Positions 29,801-36,501 of a stretch of 64,000 nucleotides of DNA are shown here, one piece after another. The translations under genes were made by a program, and so were the position numbers. The stretch comes from Bacteroidales bacterium. Its GTDB lineage: Bacteria > Bacteroidota > Bacteroidia > Bacteroidales > Marinilabiliaceae. The notes beneath the pieces were generated by a model that saw only the letters and a list, made by a program, of their open reading frames with translations, was not told the origin of the DNA and did no database searches. Each line of letters begins with the position of its first letter. Position 1 is the stretch's first letter. Location of the stretch: the NCBI GenBank assembly GCA_024401365.1, contig JAKSLE010000003.1, positions 161,013-225,012 on the forward strand, read 5' to 3'.

Positions 29801-30047
29801 GCTCTTTTTGGATTACTCGCTCAACAAAATATGGGGTGACTGGAAGAAAATAAATCTTGTCGGCAATGTTCTCGGAAGTTTGAATCGTGGCAATGTTCGG
29901 ATTGATAAGTATCGTCTCCACGCCTTCCTCCTTCAGGGCCTTCAGGGCTTGCGAACCCGAATAGTCAAATTCTCCGGCTTCTCCTATCTTAAGGGCTCCG
30001 GATCCAAGGATAACCACCTTGCGGACGTCATGTTTCATATCGCTCAT
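26820..30047 (-). CDS. carB: Carbamoyl-phosphate synthase large subunit
   Basis: A 1075-residue enzyme (E. coli 1073) for arginine and pyrimidine synthesis: two homologous ATP-grasp halves (KVVILGSGALKIGEAGEFDYSG at the start and SVIVLGSGAYRIGSSVEFDW near 560) and a C-terminal MGS-like allosteric domain (about 940-1075, GYTVFSTGGTHRFLSENGV). I chose the ATG giving MSDMKHDVRKVV because an upstream in-frame start (30116) lies before the predicted promoter at 30075..30082. Confidence 0.97.
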   Translation of the reverse strand: MSDMKHDVRKVVILGSGALKIGEAGEFDYSGSQALKALKEEGVETILINPNIATIQTSENIADKIYFLPVTPYFVERVIQKEQPQGLLLSFGGQTALNCGIELYEGGILEKYNVKVLGTPVQAIIDTEDREIFANKLKEIDVKTPVSIAVNSVEEALEASDKIGFPIIVRAAYTLGGMGSGFCYNREELIQRAENALSYSSQILVEESLKGWKEVEYEVVRDKYNNCITVCNMENFDPLGIHTGESIVVAPSQTLSNSEYHKLRELAIKIIRHVGIVGECNVQYALDPYSEDYRVIEVNARLSRSSALASKATGYPLAFVAAKLSLGYGLWELKNSVTKTTPAYFEPALDYIVCKIPRWDLSKFSGVSKQIGSSMKSVGEIMAIGRTFEEVIQKGLRMVGQGMHGFVGNQPLKDIDIRQELAEPTDKRVFAIAEAMEQGMTVDEIHDITKIDKWFLEKLNNLHKIRIELQGYNSIKEVPTELLKRAKVYGYSDFQIARLVFKDSDRKMEEQNLEVREDRKSRGIVPVVKQIDTMAGEFPAQINYLYLTYNGTENDVKYLGDKKSVIVLGSGAYRIGSSVEFDWCSVNAINTIKQQGYRSVMINYNPETVSTDYDVCDRLYFDELTEERVLDIIDLENPMGVIVSVGGQIPNNLAMKLHRRNVPILGTSPLNIDRAENRQKFSSMCDELGIDQPKWSELTTIEDIYKFVDEVGFPVLVRPSYVLSGAAMNVVSNKEELAHFLTLAANVSKEFPVVVSQFIEEAKEIEIDAVAQNGEVIAYAISEHIEFAGVHSGDATIVFPPQKLYVETVKRIKKIAKQVAKGLEISGPFNMQVLAKNNDIKVIECNLRASRSFPFVSKVLKVNLIELATRVMLGLPVEKPSKDLFDIDYVGIKAPQFSFARLQKADPVLGVDMSSTGEVGCIGETFDHAVLESMLSVGHRLPKQNILISSGPARSKLQLLNSARLLVEKGYTVFSTGGTHRFLSENGVDTTLVHWPDEDKKPNVIDLIREKKLDLVINIPKNLTHNELKNGYRIRRDAIDFNVPLITNARLAAAYIKAFCAIDVDELPIKSWDEY

Positions 30048-30074
30048 GCGCTTTTGTTTCTTTACCTTGGAGCA

Positions 30075-30082
30075 CAAAGGTA
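30075..30082 (-). promoter_or_regulatory. -7 element of the carB-carA operon
   Basis: Minus-strand TACCTTTG matches TAnnTTTG, 27 bases before the carB start. A 10-base palindrome AAAGCGCTTT (30103..30112) lies about 35-45 bases upstream of the predicted transcription start and could be an operator. Confidence 0.55.
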
Positions 30083-30238
30083 TGAATTTTCTTTCTTTCA
30101 AGAAAGCGCTTTGCATTTTTTAAGAGTATTACTTATAAAGTATAATAGCTTACAATTTGTAAATTATTGGCGCCTAATAGATGTTTTGTGTTACACATCA
30201 AGTCGTTATCCCTTTAGATGCTAATCAATTTCTATCCT

Positions 30239-30271
30239 TTTGATACTTTTTAAGTAAAAACACTAACTTTG
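30239..30271 (+). promoter_or_regulatory. Promoter of the barrel/lipoprotein pair
   Basis: TTTG at 30239..30242 and TAACTTTG at 30264..30271, separated by 21 bases: both halves of the Bacteroidetes promoter. The ATG follows at 30299. Confidence 0.65.
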
Positions 30272-30298
30272 TGTCTCTAACAATGGATATTTTTGAAC

Positions 30299-31018
30299 AT
30301 GAAACTCTTTAAATGTTTACTGCTTTTGTGCGTCATGTATCTCCCCTCCTCATACGCACAGCGTCAGATCATCGAGGCTGGTTTCGAACTGCTCGATGTC
30401 CGCGATAATGCCGCTTGCGGTAACCTGGGCGCAGTCCGTGGCCTCAATATGCTCGAAATAAGTATAGGCGACGCCCGTATCAACGCTCGTATCATGGATT
30501 GCCACGATTTCTTTCACTCGTGGGACTGGGATTATTGGGATATGGACTATAATTATAATAAGTACGATGCGTGGTTCCATAGCGATTATGTCAATACCCG
30601 CCGATTCTGCTCTGGGTCTTATACGCTCAACTACCAGCGTTTCCTTAAGTGGTGGCTCCAGGCTGGTATAGGTGTTACTTTCTGTAACTACCGCCAGGAG
30701 TACGTCGATTCGCAGACTGGCGCCAAGGCATTCACAGCCAAGAGCTCTTCTGTCAGCGTCCTCCCTAATGTCCGATTCAATTATTTCAATCGCCGCTACT
30801 TCGGTTTGTACTCTGCCGTAGGTATGGGCTTTAATGTTCATACCGATCGCAACTACCACTTGGTGAGAAATAAGGGTAAAAAACTTGAACGCGAAGCCAA
30901 TTTCATGGCTCAGGCTACTTTCATAGGTGTCCGATTCGGAGCTAAACTTTATGTCAACGCCGAACTGGGTGTCGGACCTAAGGGTATAGTTAATGCAGGT
31001 CTCGGTTATAGATTCTAA
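30299..31018 (+). CDS. Outer-membrane beta-barrel-like protein of unknown function
   Basis: A 239-residue protein with signal peptide (KLFKCLLLLCVMYLPSSYAQ), alternating aromatic/polar strands and a C-terminal strand ending NAGLGYRF, as in small outer-membrane barrels. An acidic aromatic loop (HSWDWDYWDMDYNYNKYD) is unusual. It overlaps the next gene by one base (TAATG), so the two proteins probably act together. No family name can be given. Confidence 0.75.
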   Translation: MKLFKCLLLLCVMYLPSSYAQRQIIEAGFELLDVRDNAACGNLGAVRGLNMLEISIGDARINARIMDCHDFFHSWDWDYWDMDYNYNKYDAWFHSDYVNTRRFCSGSYTLNYQRFLKWWLQAGIGVTFCNYRQEYVDSQTGAKAFTAKSSSVSVLPNVRFNYFNRRYFGLYSAVGMGFNVHTDRNYHLVRNKGKKLEREANFMAQATFIGVRFGAKLYVNAELGVGPKGIVNAGLGYRF

Positions 31019-31884
31019 TGCGTATGAAAAAATATATATTCTCTCTTATCTCTCTTTCTGCTCTCTTGTTCTCTTCTTGCCACGAGGAGGAGATAGCTTT
31101 TTCTAAAGTGAGCCGTATCGCTCAGGGCGTGGATATGATTGGCGACTGGTGCCGCGATTTCAATGAGGTGGCTTTCGATATCGAGTCTTGCTTCATCCTT
31201 AACGACGAATTGTCTAAATGCACCGACCTCCCTAAGGGCGAGATGTATATCAATGCCAATAGGACTGTTTATATCAAGCGTATGGGCGAGACGTCTTTCC
31301 GAGCCGTAATACTCGAACCTTATACTGTGTGCCTCGAGGCTGAGGGCGACCTCTATACCCAGGGTACTAAGTGGAACTTGTGGTCTACTATATCTAGCAA
31401 CTTCGCCGAGGGCTTCATCGGTCACGTCATACCGTCTAATTATTTCGGCTATGGTAAGTACTACAACTTCCCTATGACTTTCGAGCGCCTCGACTCTTCT
31501 TGGAAATTGACGGGCGTTAAACGTGGCGAGACCCAACGCTCAAATAATATCTTCGTCGAACGTGCCGAAATAGATGGCCGTCCTACCCTCATATTGAACG
31601 GAGTAGGGCAGAACCCTCTCTCTAATTCGTTCAATTACCACGAGTACGACGATATCTTCCCTGCTTTCGATTATTTCATGGATTATAAAATGATCAATAT
31701 CAAATGGCAGAAGGCTAATGTCCGCGAAGATTACCGCGTCCTCTCTGGTGAGCTCTTCCTCGACGTGCAGGAGTACGAAGGTATCAATAGCCTCACCCCT
31801 TCTGCTGTCTTCAACGATATCACAGTCACAGTTTCTTATAGCGGTGAGCAGAAAACTCTTCACCATTCCGAGGTCTATTATTAA
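31018..31884 (+). CDS. Lipoprotein of unknown function
   Basis: A 288-residue protein with a lipoprotein signal (YIFSLISLSALLFSSC) and a beta-rich body with no motif I recognise. The start codon overlaps the stop of the barrel gene. Its stop is followed immediately by a T run, the constant element TGCGAGCAA and an 11-base repeat array. Confidence 0.72.
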   Translation: MRMKKYIFSLISLSALLFSSCHEEEIAFSKVSRIAQGVDMIGDWCRDFNEVAFDIESCFILNDELSKCTDLPKGEMYINANRTVYIKRMGETSFRAVILEPYTVCLEAEGDLYTQGTKWNLWSTISSNFAEGFIGHVIPSNYFGYGKYYNFPMTFERLDSSWKLTGVKRGETQRSNNIFVERAEIDGRPTLILNGVGQNPLSNSFNYHEYDDIFPAFDYFMDYKMINIKWQKANVREDYRVLSGELFLDVQEYEGINSLTPSAVFNDITVTVSYSGEQKTLHHSEVYY

Positions 31885-31932
31885 TTTTTTTGCGAGCAAC
31901 CTATAGGCTCCCTTATATCAGCATATAGCTAC
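31885..31932 (+). repeat. Array A2: constant element plus three 11-base units
   Basis: The lipoprotein stop codon is followed by seven T (31885..31891), the last being the T of TGCGAGCAA (31891..31899), then units CCTATAGGCTC, CCTTATATCAG and CATATAGCTAC. A terminator hairpin starts 9 bases later. Confidence 0.75.
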
Positions 31933-31941
31933 AGACAACAA

Positions 31942-31975
31942 AAAAGCTCGGCTCCCTTATCGAAGCCGAGCTTTT
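31942..31975. terminator. Bidirectional terminator between lipoprotein gene and rubrerythrin
   Basis: A perfect 12-base stem AAAAGCTCGGCT / AGCCGAGCTTTT with a 10-base loop; A run on one side and T run on the other. Confidence 0.92.
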
Positions 31976-31992
31976 ATATTGTAAGATTATTC

Positions 31993-32541
31993 TTACTTGC
32001 CAAAGTAACGCAGGTACAAACCATAGAAGCCTCTGCCATGACGCGCCTCGTCCTTAGCCATCTCATGTACTGTGTCGTGGATAGCGTCAAGGTCCTTAGC
32101 CTTAGCATTCTTGGCAATGCGCATCTTGTCCTCACATGCTCCTGCCTCCGCATTCATACGCTTCTCAAGGTTTGTCTTTGTGTCCCAAACCACATCACCT
32201 AGCAACTCAGCAAACTTGGCAGCATGCTCTGCCTCTTCCCATGCATAACGCTTGAAAGCCTCTGCTATCTCAGGATATCCCTCTCTGTCTGCCTGACGAC
32301 TCATCGCCAAGTACATGCCTACCTCTGAACACTCACCGTTGAAGTGTGCATTGAGATCTTTTATCATCTCAGCATCACATCCCTTAGCAACACCTATCTC
32401 GTGCTCTGTAACAAAGTTGAGCGCAGCCGACTCATCCATCTGCTTGAACTTGCTTGCTGGTACCTTACATTGTGGACACTTCTCTGGTGCAGCGTCACCC
32501 TCGTGAACATAACCGCATACTGTACAAATAAATTTTGCCAT
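31993..32541 (-). CDS. Rubrerythrin with N-terminal rubredoxin domain
   Basis: A 182-residue peroxide-reducing enzyme of anaerobes. The rubredoxin-like domain comes first ([20 protein letters not shown], about 6-25), followed by a ferritin-like four-helix bundle with di-iron ligands ([28 protein letters not shown]). This is the reverse-rubrerythrin order. It stands alone. The electron donor is not encoded here. Confidence 0.93.
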   Translation of the reverse strand: MAKFICTVCGYVHEGDAAPEKCPQCKVPASKFKQMDESAALNFVTEHEIGVAKGCDAEMIKDLNAHFNGECSEVGMYLAMSRQADREGYPEIAEAFKRYAWEEAEHAAKFAELLGDVVWDTKTNLEKRMNAEAGACEDKMRIAKNAKAKDLDAIHDTVHEMAKDEARHGRGFYGLYLRYFGK

Positions 32542-32638
32542 AGTGATTTTGTTTCTGTTGATTAATTATGTTTATTCCTTCCTCCAAGGATACGCACTTT
32601 ATCCCTATGTGTTACGTTTTGTTCGCAATAGTGCTATT

Positions 32639-33796
32639 CTATTTCGTCATTTCCCCCTTCATGAAGGCCTCGGCATTTATACTCTTCAGACGCGACTCGT
32701 ACCACTCAACACTGAATGCTCTTTGCTTCTTGAATGTCTTGCTCTTCGCTATACCTAATAGTTCCTCTATCCACCTCTTCTCTTCTTTTTCGTTCTTCCA
32801 CTGGTAATATACGTTGGCTAGTAATAGTACTGGCTCATAATTTTCTTCGTCTAACTCATGACATTCTAGCGCCATCTCTACCGCATTTTCATACTCGCCT
32901 ATATTGTAGTAGCATTTGGCTAGCGTCTTGGTCATTAGTGTCTTTACCTGTAGCGACATCTCCGATTGCTTCCACGCCTCGTTTATCAGCGCTATCGCCT
33001 TCGTGCTCATACCATTGCTCGAACATAGCAACCCATATTTCATCAGAATAGCCGGACCATTCCCCTTAACTTGCACCAATAAAGCCTCATAGGCATTGCA
33101 CGCCTGGTATATACTGTCTAAGTACGCATAGTTCTGTGCCAGGTAATAGTTGATGTTTGTCCTCACATCTCCTTCAGCCTTCAGCTTTTTATACTCTGCC
33201 AACGATTGCTCAAACTCTCCCTTGAAAAACAGCTTCCTTCCATATAGCTCATTCACAAAGAGGTTCAATGTGTCTATCTCCCTGTACGCTCTCAGAAAAT
33301 ATAGCGCAGTGTCTATTCTTTCAGGTCTGGGTATCTGCTCATCTAGCGCTATCAGATTCTTGCACATGCTTATTAGCGCCGAACTGTTGTCTGGCTCTAA
33401 TAGCATAATCTTCATCTGAACTTGCGCGGCAGAGTCCCTGGCCATTATCTTCTCATAGCCTGCCGATAGTAGCGTGAGCTTCTCTACCGATACACTGTCT
33501 CTGCTCACTATATCTTTCGATATCTCTATGCATCTCTTGTAGTACCCACTATGATATAGATTGTATGCTAGCCTGAACTTCGCCGAGTCCGATGGCGCCA
33601 TCTTGTCTGCTTTTTCAAAAAATGGCAACGCCCTGCTGTGCCTGCCCCCTCGTTCATATATCATGCCTACCATATACATCGAGTTGTGATTCAATGTATC
33701 TTGCGACAGACTGTCAACCACTAGCGCTATGTTCTTCTGCCCCAAAGCAGAGATACATGCACTTATTAGTATAAGTATCGTAATGAATAATCTCAT
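32639..33796 (-). CDS. Exported tetratricopeptide-repeat protein
   Basis: A 385-residue protein: signal peptide (RLFITILILISACISALGQ) and about eight TPR helical pairs (for example YMVGMIYERGGRHSRALPFFEKADKM and KCYYNIGEYENAVEMALECHEL). Periplasmic scaffold or adaptor, partner unknown. I chose the ATG at 33796 because the signal peptide starts there. A terminator for the blaR1 gene lies just upstream. Confidence 0.82.
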   Translation of the reverse strand: MRLFITILILISACISALGQKNIALVVDSLSQDTLNHNSMYMVGMIYERGGRHSRALPFFEKADKMAPSDSAKFRLAYNLYHSGYYKRCIEISKDIVSRDSVSVEKLTLLSAGYEKIMARDSAAQVQMKIMLLEPDNSSALISMCKNLIALDEQIPRPERIDTALYFLRAYREIDTLNLFVNELYGRKLFFKGEFEQSLAEYKKLKAEGDVRTNINYYLAQNYAYLDSIYQACNAYEALLVQVKGNGPAILMKYGLLCSSNGMSTKAIALINEAWKQSEMSLQVKTLMTKTLAKCYYNIGEYENAVEMALECHELDEENYEPVLLLANVYYQWKNEKEEKRWIEELLGIAKSKTFKKQRAFSVEWYESRLKSINAEAFMKGEMTK

Positions 33797-33819
33797 GTTG
33801 TCATTGTCTAGGTTATATA

Positions 33820-33854
33820 GTAAAAGCGACACTTCGTCTTAGTGCCGCTTTTAC
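33820..33854 (-). terminator. Terminator of the blaI-blaR1 operon
   Basis: A 14-base stem (GTAAAAGCGGCACT / AGTGTCGCTTTTAC on the minus strand, one G-T wobble). On the plus strand the same position is an A-C mismatch, so it works for minus-strand transcripts. Confidence 0.8.
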
Positions 33855-33890
33855 CAATTTCTCTTTTACTTGATTATTTTTCTCGTAGCC

Positions 33891-35840
33891 TTATTTCTTA
33901 GTCATATATCCTACTACTACTATCTCACTGGCACCTATCACGTTTGGCGCCCCGAGCTTAGTGTCGCATATTTGATTGCCCTCATCGTCTTGAAGTACAA
34001 ATTTGAAGTATAGGCCCATGTGCGACTTTATGTTTTCTCCGTCTCTGGTTGCAGGAATGAACTTGCCCATCGATTTTACTACTCGAGCAGCTTCGTCTTT
34101 CAATATCTGTGGAGCATCATTTCCTACTGCTTCTACATTGTCTAGACTGCCGTCTTCGTTAATCCTGAATTGTACAAAGAGTGTTCCTGTCAAACCCTTT
34201 TCTTGTGCCTCCGATGGATACTTGATGTTGTTAGCAATGTACTTCCTCATCTCAGTGTCTCCGCCAGGGTAGCTCGATGTCGACATCTTGTCTCCTACCT
34301 TAGTAGGTCCGTTGGGATTCTTCAAGTATACGTATGCGGTCTTCTCTTCGTCTTTATTTATAATGCCCGCAATCTTATACTTGTCTATTTTTTCCATGTC
34401 TTCCATGGTCCCCTTCTTGCCGTCTATTACAAATGTCCAGTCGGCCATGGCTGGATTATGTCCTTGCTTGATTGCTGCTCGCTCATCTTTCTTCCAACCG
34501 TCTTCTGTGATAGTGAATGTAATTGGAATAATGAACGATACATTCACAGCTTGCCCTCTCTGCATGCCTGGTTTCCACTTCGGCATAGCCGATACTACGC
34601 GCACCGCCTCTGCATCAAGTAGTGGGTCAACTCCTCTCTCCACTTTTACATCCTTTATGTTACCTTCTTTGTTTACGACAAATCTCACAAATACCCTGCC
34701 TTGTATGTTCTTGTTCTTAGCCTCTTCTGGGTACTTCACCGATTCTATCAGGTACTTCATCAGCGCCTCTTCACCTTCAGCAAACTCTGGCATCTCTTCT
34801 ACTATCATGAAGACTTCTTCCTCATCCCCGTCTTGCTGCGCAACTACTTCTGGAGCTTTCGCTTCTCTCTCCATTACAGTCTCTTCTTGCACAATAGCAA
34901 GATTCTCCGTAACTTCGCCCCTAGTTACAGCTTCTGTAACTTCTTCGTCTGCAGTGACGTAAATAGTCTTAGTCTCCGCAAATGCTGTCAAACTTATCCC
35001 GACAGCTGGGATTAGGTACAGGGCCTTCATAAGACCGCGTACCGATGACTTCTTGGAAAGCATCATAGTGATTCGATTTTTAAGTATACTGTGATTGAAG
35101 CCGTTAGCAACCGAGTAGCCGCTCATGCTAATGGCTTTCTTAATTAAAAGCAACTGATATTCTTTGGCATTGATCCCACTCCTCAAAGCATAGTCGTCTG
35201 CCTGATACTCATGCAACGCTCGTAAATCTGATCTCAACATCCAAATGGCTGGGTTGAACCATTGTATCGATGTCAGTAAATCGGTAATGATAATGTCCCA
35301 CGAATGCCCATACTCTATGTGCCCTTGCTCGTGCCTTATTATCGATATGCTCGATTCTTTCATCTCTTCGGGCGACATTACTATGTAGTGCATCCAACTG
35401 AATGGCCCACTCTTGGCTTCGTCCGTTACCACTATCTCACTGCCGTCGTCTAGAAATACATGCTTCCCTTCTCGTATTATCTTTTTTATCGTGTATATCG
35501 AATGCAGTGTCTTGAATGCAACTACCACGGCTCCAATTATCATTATGGTTAACATAATCAACTCGCCGTAGTTGGCTTGCATATTTTCATCTTCTATACT
35601 GATCAGCTGTAGACCACTCTCGCCTATTTCAACAGAAAAGGCTCTTTGTACAGCGACCTCTGTCTTTGTATAGGTTATTACACAAAATGGTAAGACAAAC
35701 GAAGCTATTGCCGTGAACAGTAGTATGAACCTGTTCACCTTGTGGAACGTCTCTTTGCTGAGTAATATCCTGTAGAACATGTAAAAGGCAGCAAGTAGTA
35801 TGGCTACCTTCAACTCGTATGTCAGTATCGTTGTAATCAT
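33891..35840 (-). CDS. BlaR1-like M56 metallopeptidase with two TonB C-terminal domains
   Basis: A 649-residue membrane protein: two N-terminal helices (about 5-55), another near 95-115, the M56 zinc site HEQGHIEYGH (about 170) with a downstream Glu, then one more membrane helix (about 275-292). The outside part holds two TonB_C domains (about 355-445, YPEEAKNKNIQGRVFVRFVVNKEGNIKDVKV; and about 540-630). In BlaR1/MecR1 a similar protease inactivates the BlaI repressor after sensing a signal; no penicillin-binding domain is present here, so the signal is different and unknown. Co-transcribed with blaI (37-base gap). Confidence 0.88.
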   Translation of the reverse strand: MITTILTYELKVAILLAAFYMFYRILLSKETFHKVNRFILLFTAIASFVLPFCVITYTKTEVAVQRAFSVEIGESGLQLISIEDENMQANYGELIMLTIMIIGAVVVAFKTLHSIYTIKKIIREGKHVFLDDGSEIVVTDEAKSGPFSWMHYIVMSPEEMKESSISIIRHEQGHIEYGHSWDIIITDLLTSIQWFNPAIWMLRSDLRALHEYQADDYALRSGINAKEYQLLLIKKAISMSGYSVANGFNHSILKNRITMMLSKKSSVRGLMKALYLIPAVGISLTAFAETKTIYVTADEEVTEAVTRGEVTENLAIVQEETVMEREAKAPEVVAQQDGDEEEVFMIVEEMPEFAEGEEALMKYLIESVKYPEEAKNKNIQGRVFVRFVVNKEGNIKDVKVERGVDPLLDAEAVRVVSAMPKWKPGMQRGQAVNVSFIIPITFTITEDGWKKDERAAIKQGHNPAMADWTFVIDGKKGTMEDMEKIDKYKIAGIINKDEEKTAYVYLKNPNGPTKVGDKMSTSSYPGGDTEMRKYIANNIKYPSEAQEKGLTGTLFVQFRINEDGSLDNVEAVGNDAPQILKDEAARVVKSMGKFIPATRDGENIKSHMGLYFKFVLQDDEGNQICDTKLGAPNVIGASEIVVVGYMTKK

Positions 35841-35877
35841 ATCGACGTATCTTTTTTTGAAGGTTATGTAATAGGAC

Positions 35878-36237
35878 TTAATTGCCTTTCTTAACTTGCT
35901 CTATCAGAGCCTCTAACTCATCAATGGATATCTTCTCTTCTTTTACAAACGCCGAAACAGCATCCATGTACGAACCATTGAAAAAGTTTGCTACCATACT
36001 GTTTATCGAGGTGCCCCCATATTCTTCTTTGCTCACAATAGGGTAGTACTGGTATGTGTTGCCATAGGCTTTGTGCGACAAATACCCGTTGGCTTCCAAC
36101 GTGCGCACCATCGTCGATAGGGTGTTGAAGTGTGGCTTTGGTTCGTCATACTTCTCTACTAAGTCCTTGACGAACATCGCACCTTCCGCCCAGAATAGCT
36201 CCATAAGCTCATTTTCTTTCTTGGTCAACTTCTTCAT
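35878..36237 (-). CDS. BlaI/MecI/CopY family transcriptional repressor
   Basis: A 119-residue winged-helix repressor: MKKLTKKENELMELFW, then PHFNTLSTMVRTLEANGYLSHKAYGNTYQYYPIVSKEEY (recognition helix and wing) and a C-terminal dimerisation helix. It should repress its own operon by binding the palindromes AACTA-N7-TAGTT found 55-92 bases upstream, and be cleaved through the M56 protein made from the next gene. Other targets are unknown. Confidence 0.92.
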   Translation of the reverse strand: MKKLTKKENELMELFWAEGAMFVKDLVEKYDEPKPHFNTLSTMVRTLEANGYLSHKAYGNTYQYYPIVSKEEYGGTSINSMVANFFNGSYMDAVSAFVKEEKISIDELEALIEQVKKGN

Positions 36238-36263
36238 ATCTGATTTGCCTTAATCTGATATTG

Positions 36264-36271
36264 CAAAGGTA
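36264..36271 (-). promoter_or_regulatory. -7 element of the blaI-blaR1 operon
   Basis: Minus-strand TACCTTTG matches TAnnTTTG, 26 bases before the blaI start. It touches the first AACTA half-site at 36271..36275. Confidence 0.6.
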
Positions 36272-36329
36272 ACTATATTTTTTTCATGTGCAACTATTTT
36301 TTCTAGTTTCTCAACTATTTTTTTTAGTT
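36271..36329. promoter_or_regulatory. Probable BlaI operator array, phased at 21 bases
   Basis: Two 17-base palindromes AACTA-N7-TAGTT at 36292..36308 and 36313..36329, plus a half-site AACTA at 36271..36275 beside the -7 box. All three start exactly 21 bases apart, two DNA turns, so repressor dimers would sit on one face of the helix across the promoter. Confidence 0.75.
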
Positions 36330-36355
36330 AGTCGCTTTCTAACCCCAAACAACAA

Positions 36356-36375
36356 GCCCCGTCCTAAGACGAGGC
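36356..36375 (-). terminator. Hairpin, possible mfd terminator
   Basis: On the minus strand GCCTCGTC and GACGGGGC pair as an 8-base stem with a 4-base loop, followed by a T/G-rich stretch. It lies 127 bases beyond the mfd stop and beyond repeat array A5. Confidence 0.5.
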
Positions 36376-36422
36376 CTACTATCAAATATTTATATTATAA
36401 TGTCAATAACTTCTATCCCCAC

Positions 36423-36477
36423 CCCCATGTCTCTCTTAACACTCTATATACGCTCTCTCTATACAGCCTTAATACAG
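36423..36477 (+). repeat. Array A5: five tandem 11-base units
   Basis: Units CCCCATGTCTC, TCTTAACACTC, TATATACGCTC, TCTCTATACAG and CCTTAATACAG; a possible sixth (TCTATCCCCAC) precedes them. Two units nearly match units of array A1 (TCTTAATGCTC, CCTTAATACAC). No TGCGAGCAA element is seen. It lies 24 bases past the mfd stop codon, in opposite orientation to mfd. Confidence 0.75.
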
Positions 36478-36501
36478 AGACTGATCTACGAGTAATAAGA
36501 T

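Noticed and set aside
30150-30180. Candidate dif site (TTACAATTTGTAA palindrome and nearby GGCGCC)
   Set aside because: Does not match the XerC/XerD arm pattern; only a short palindrome in A/T-rich DNA.
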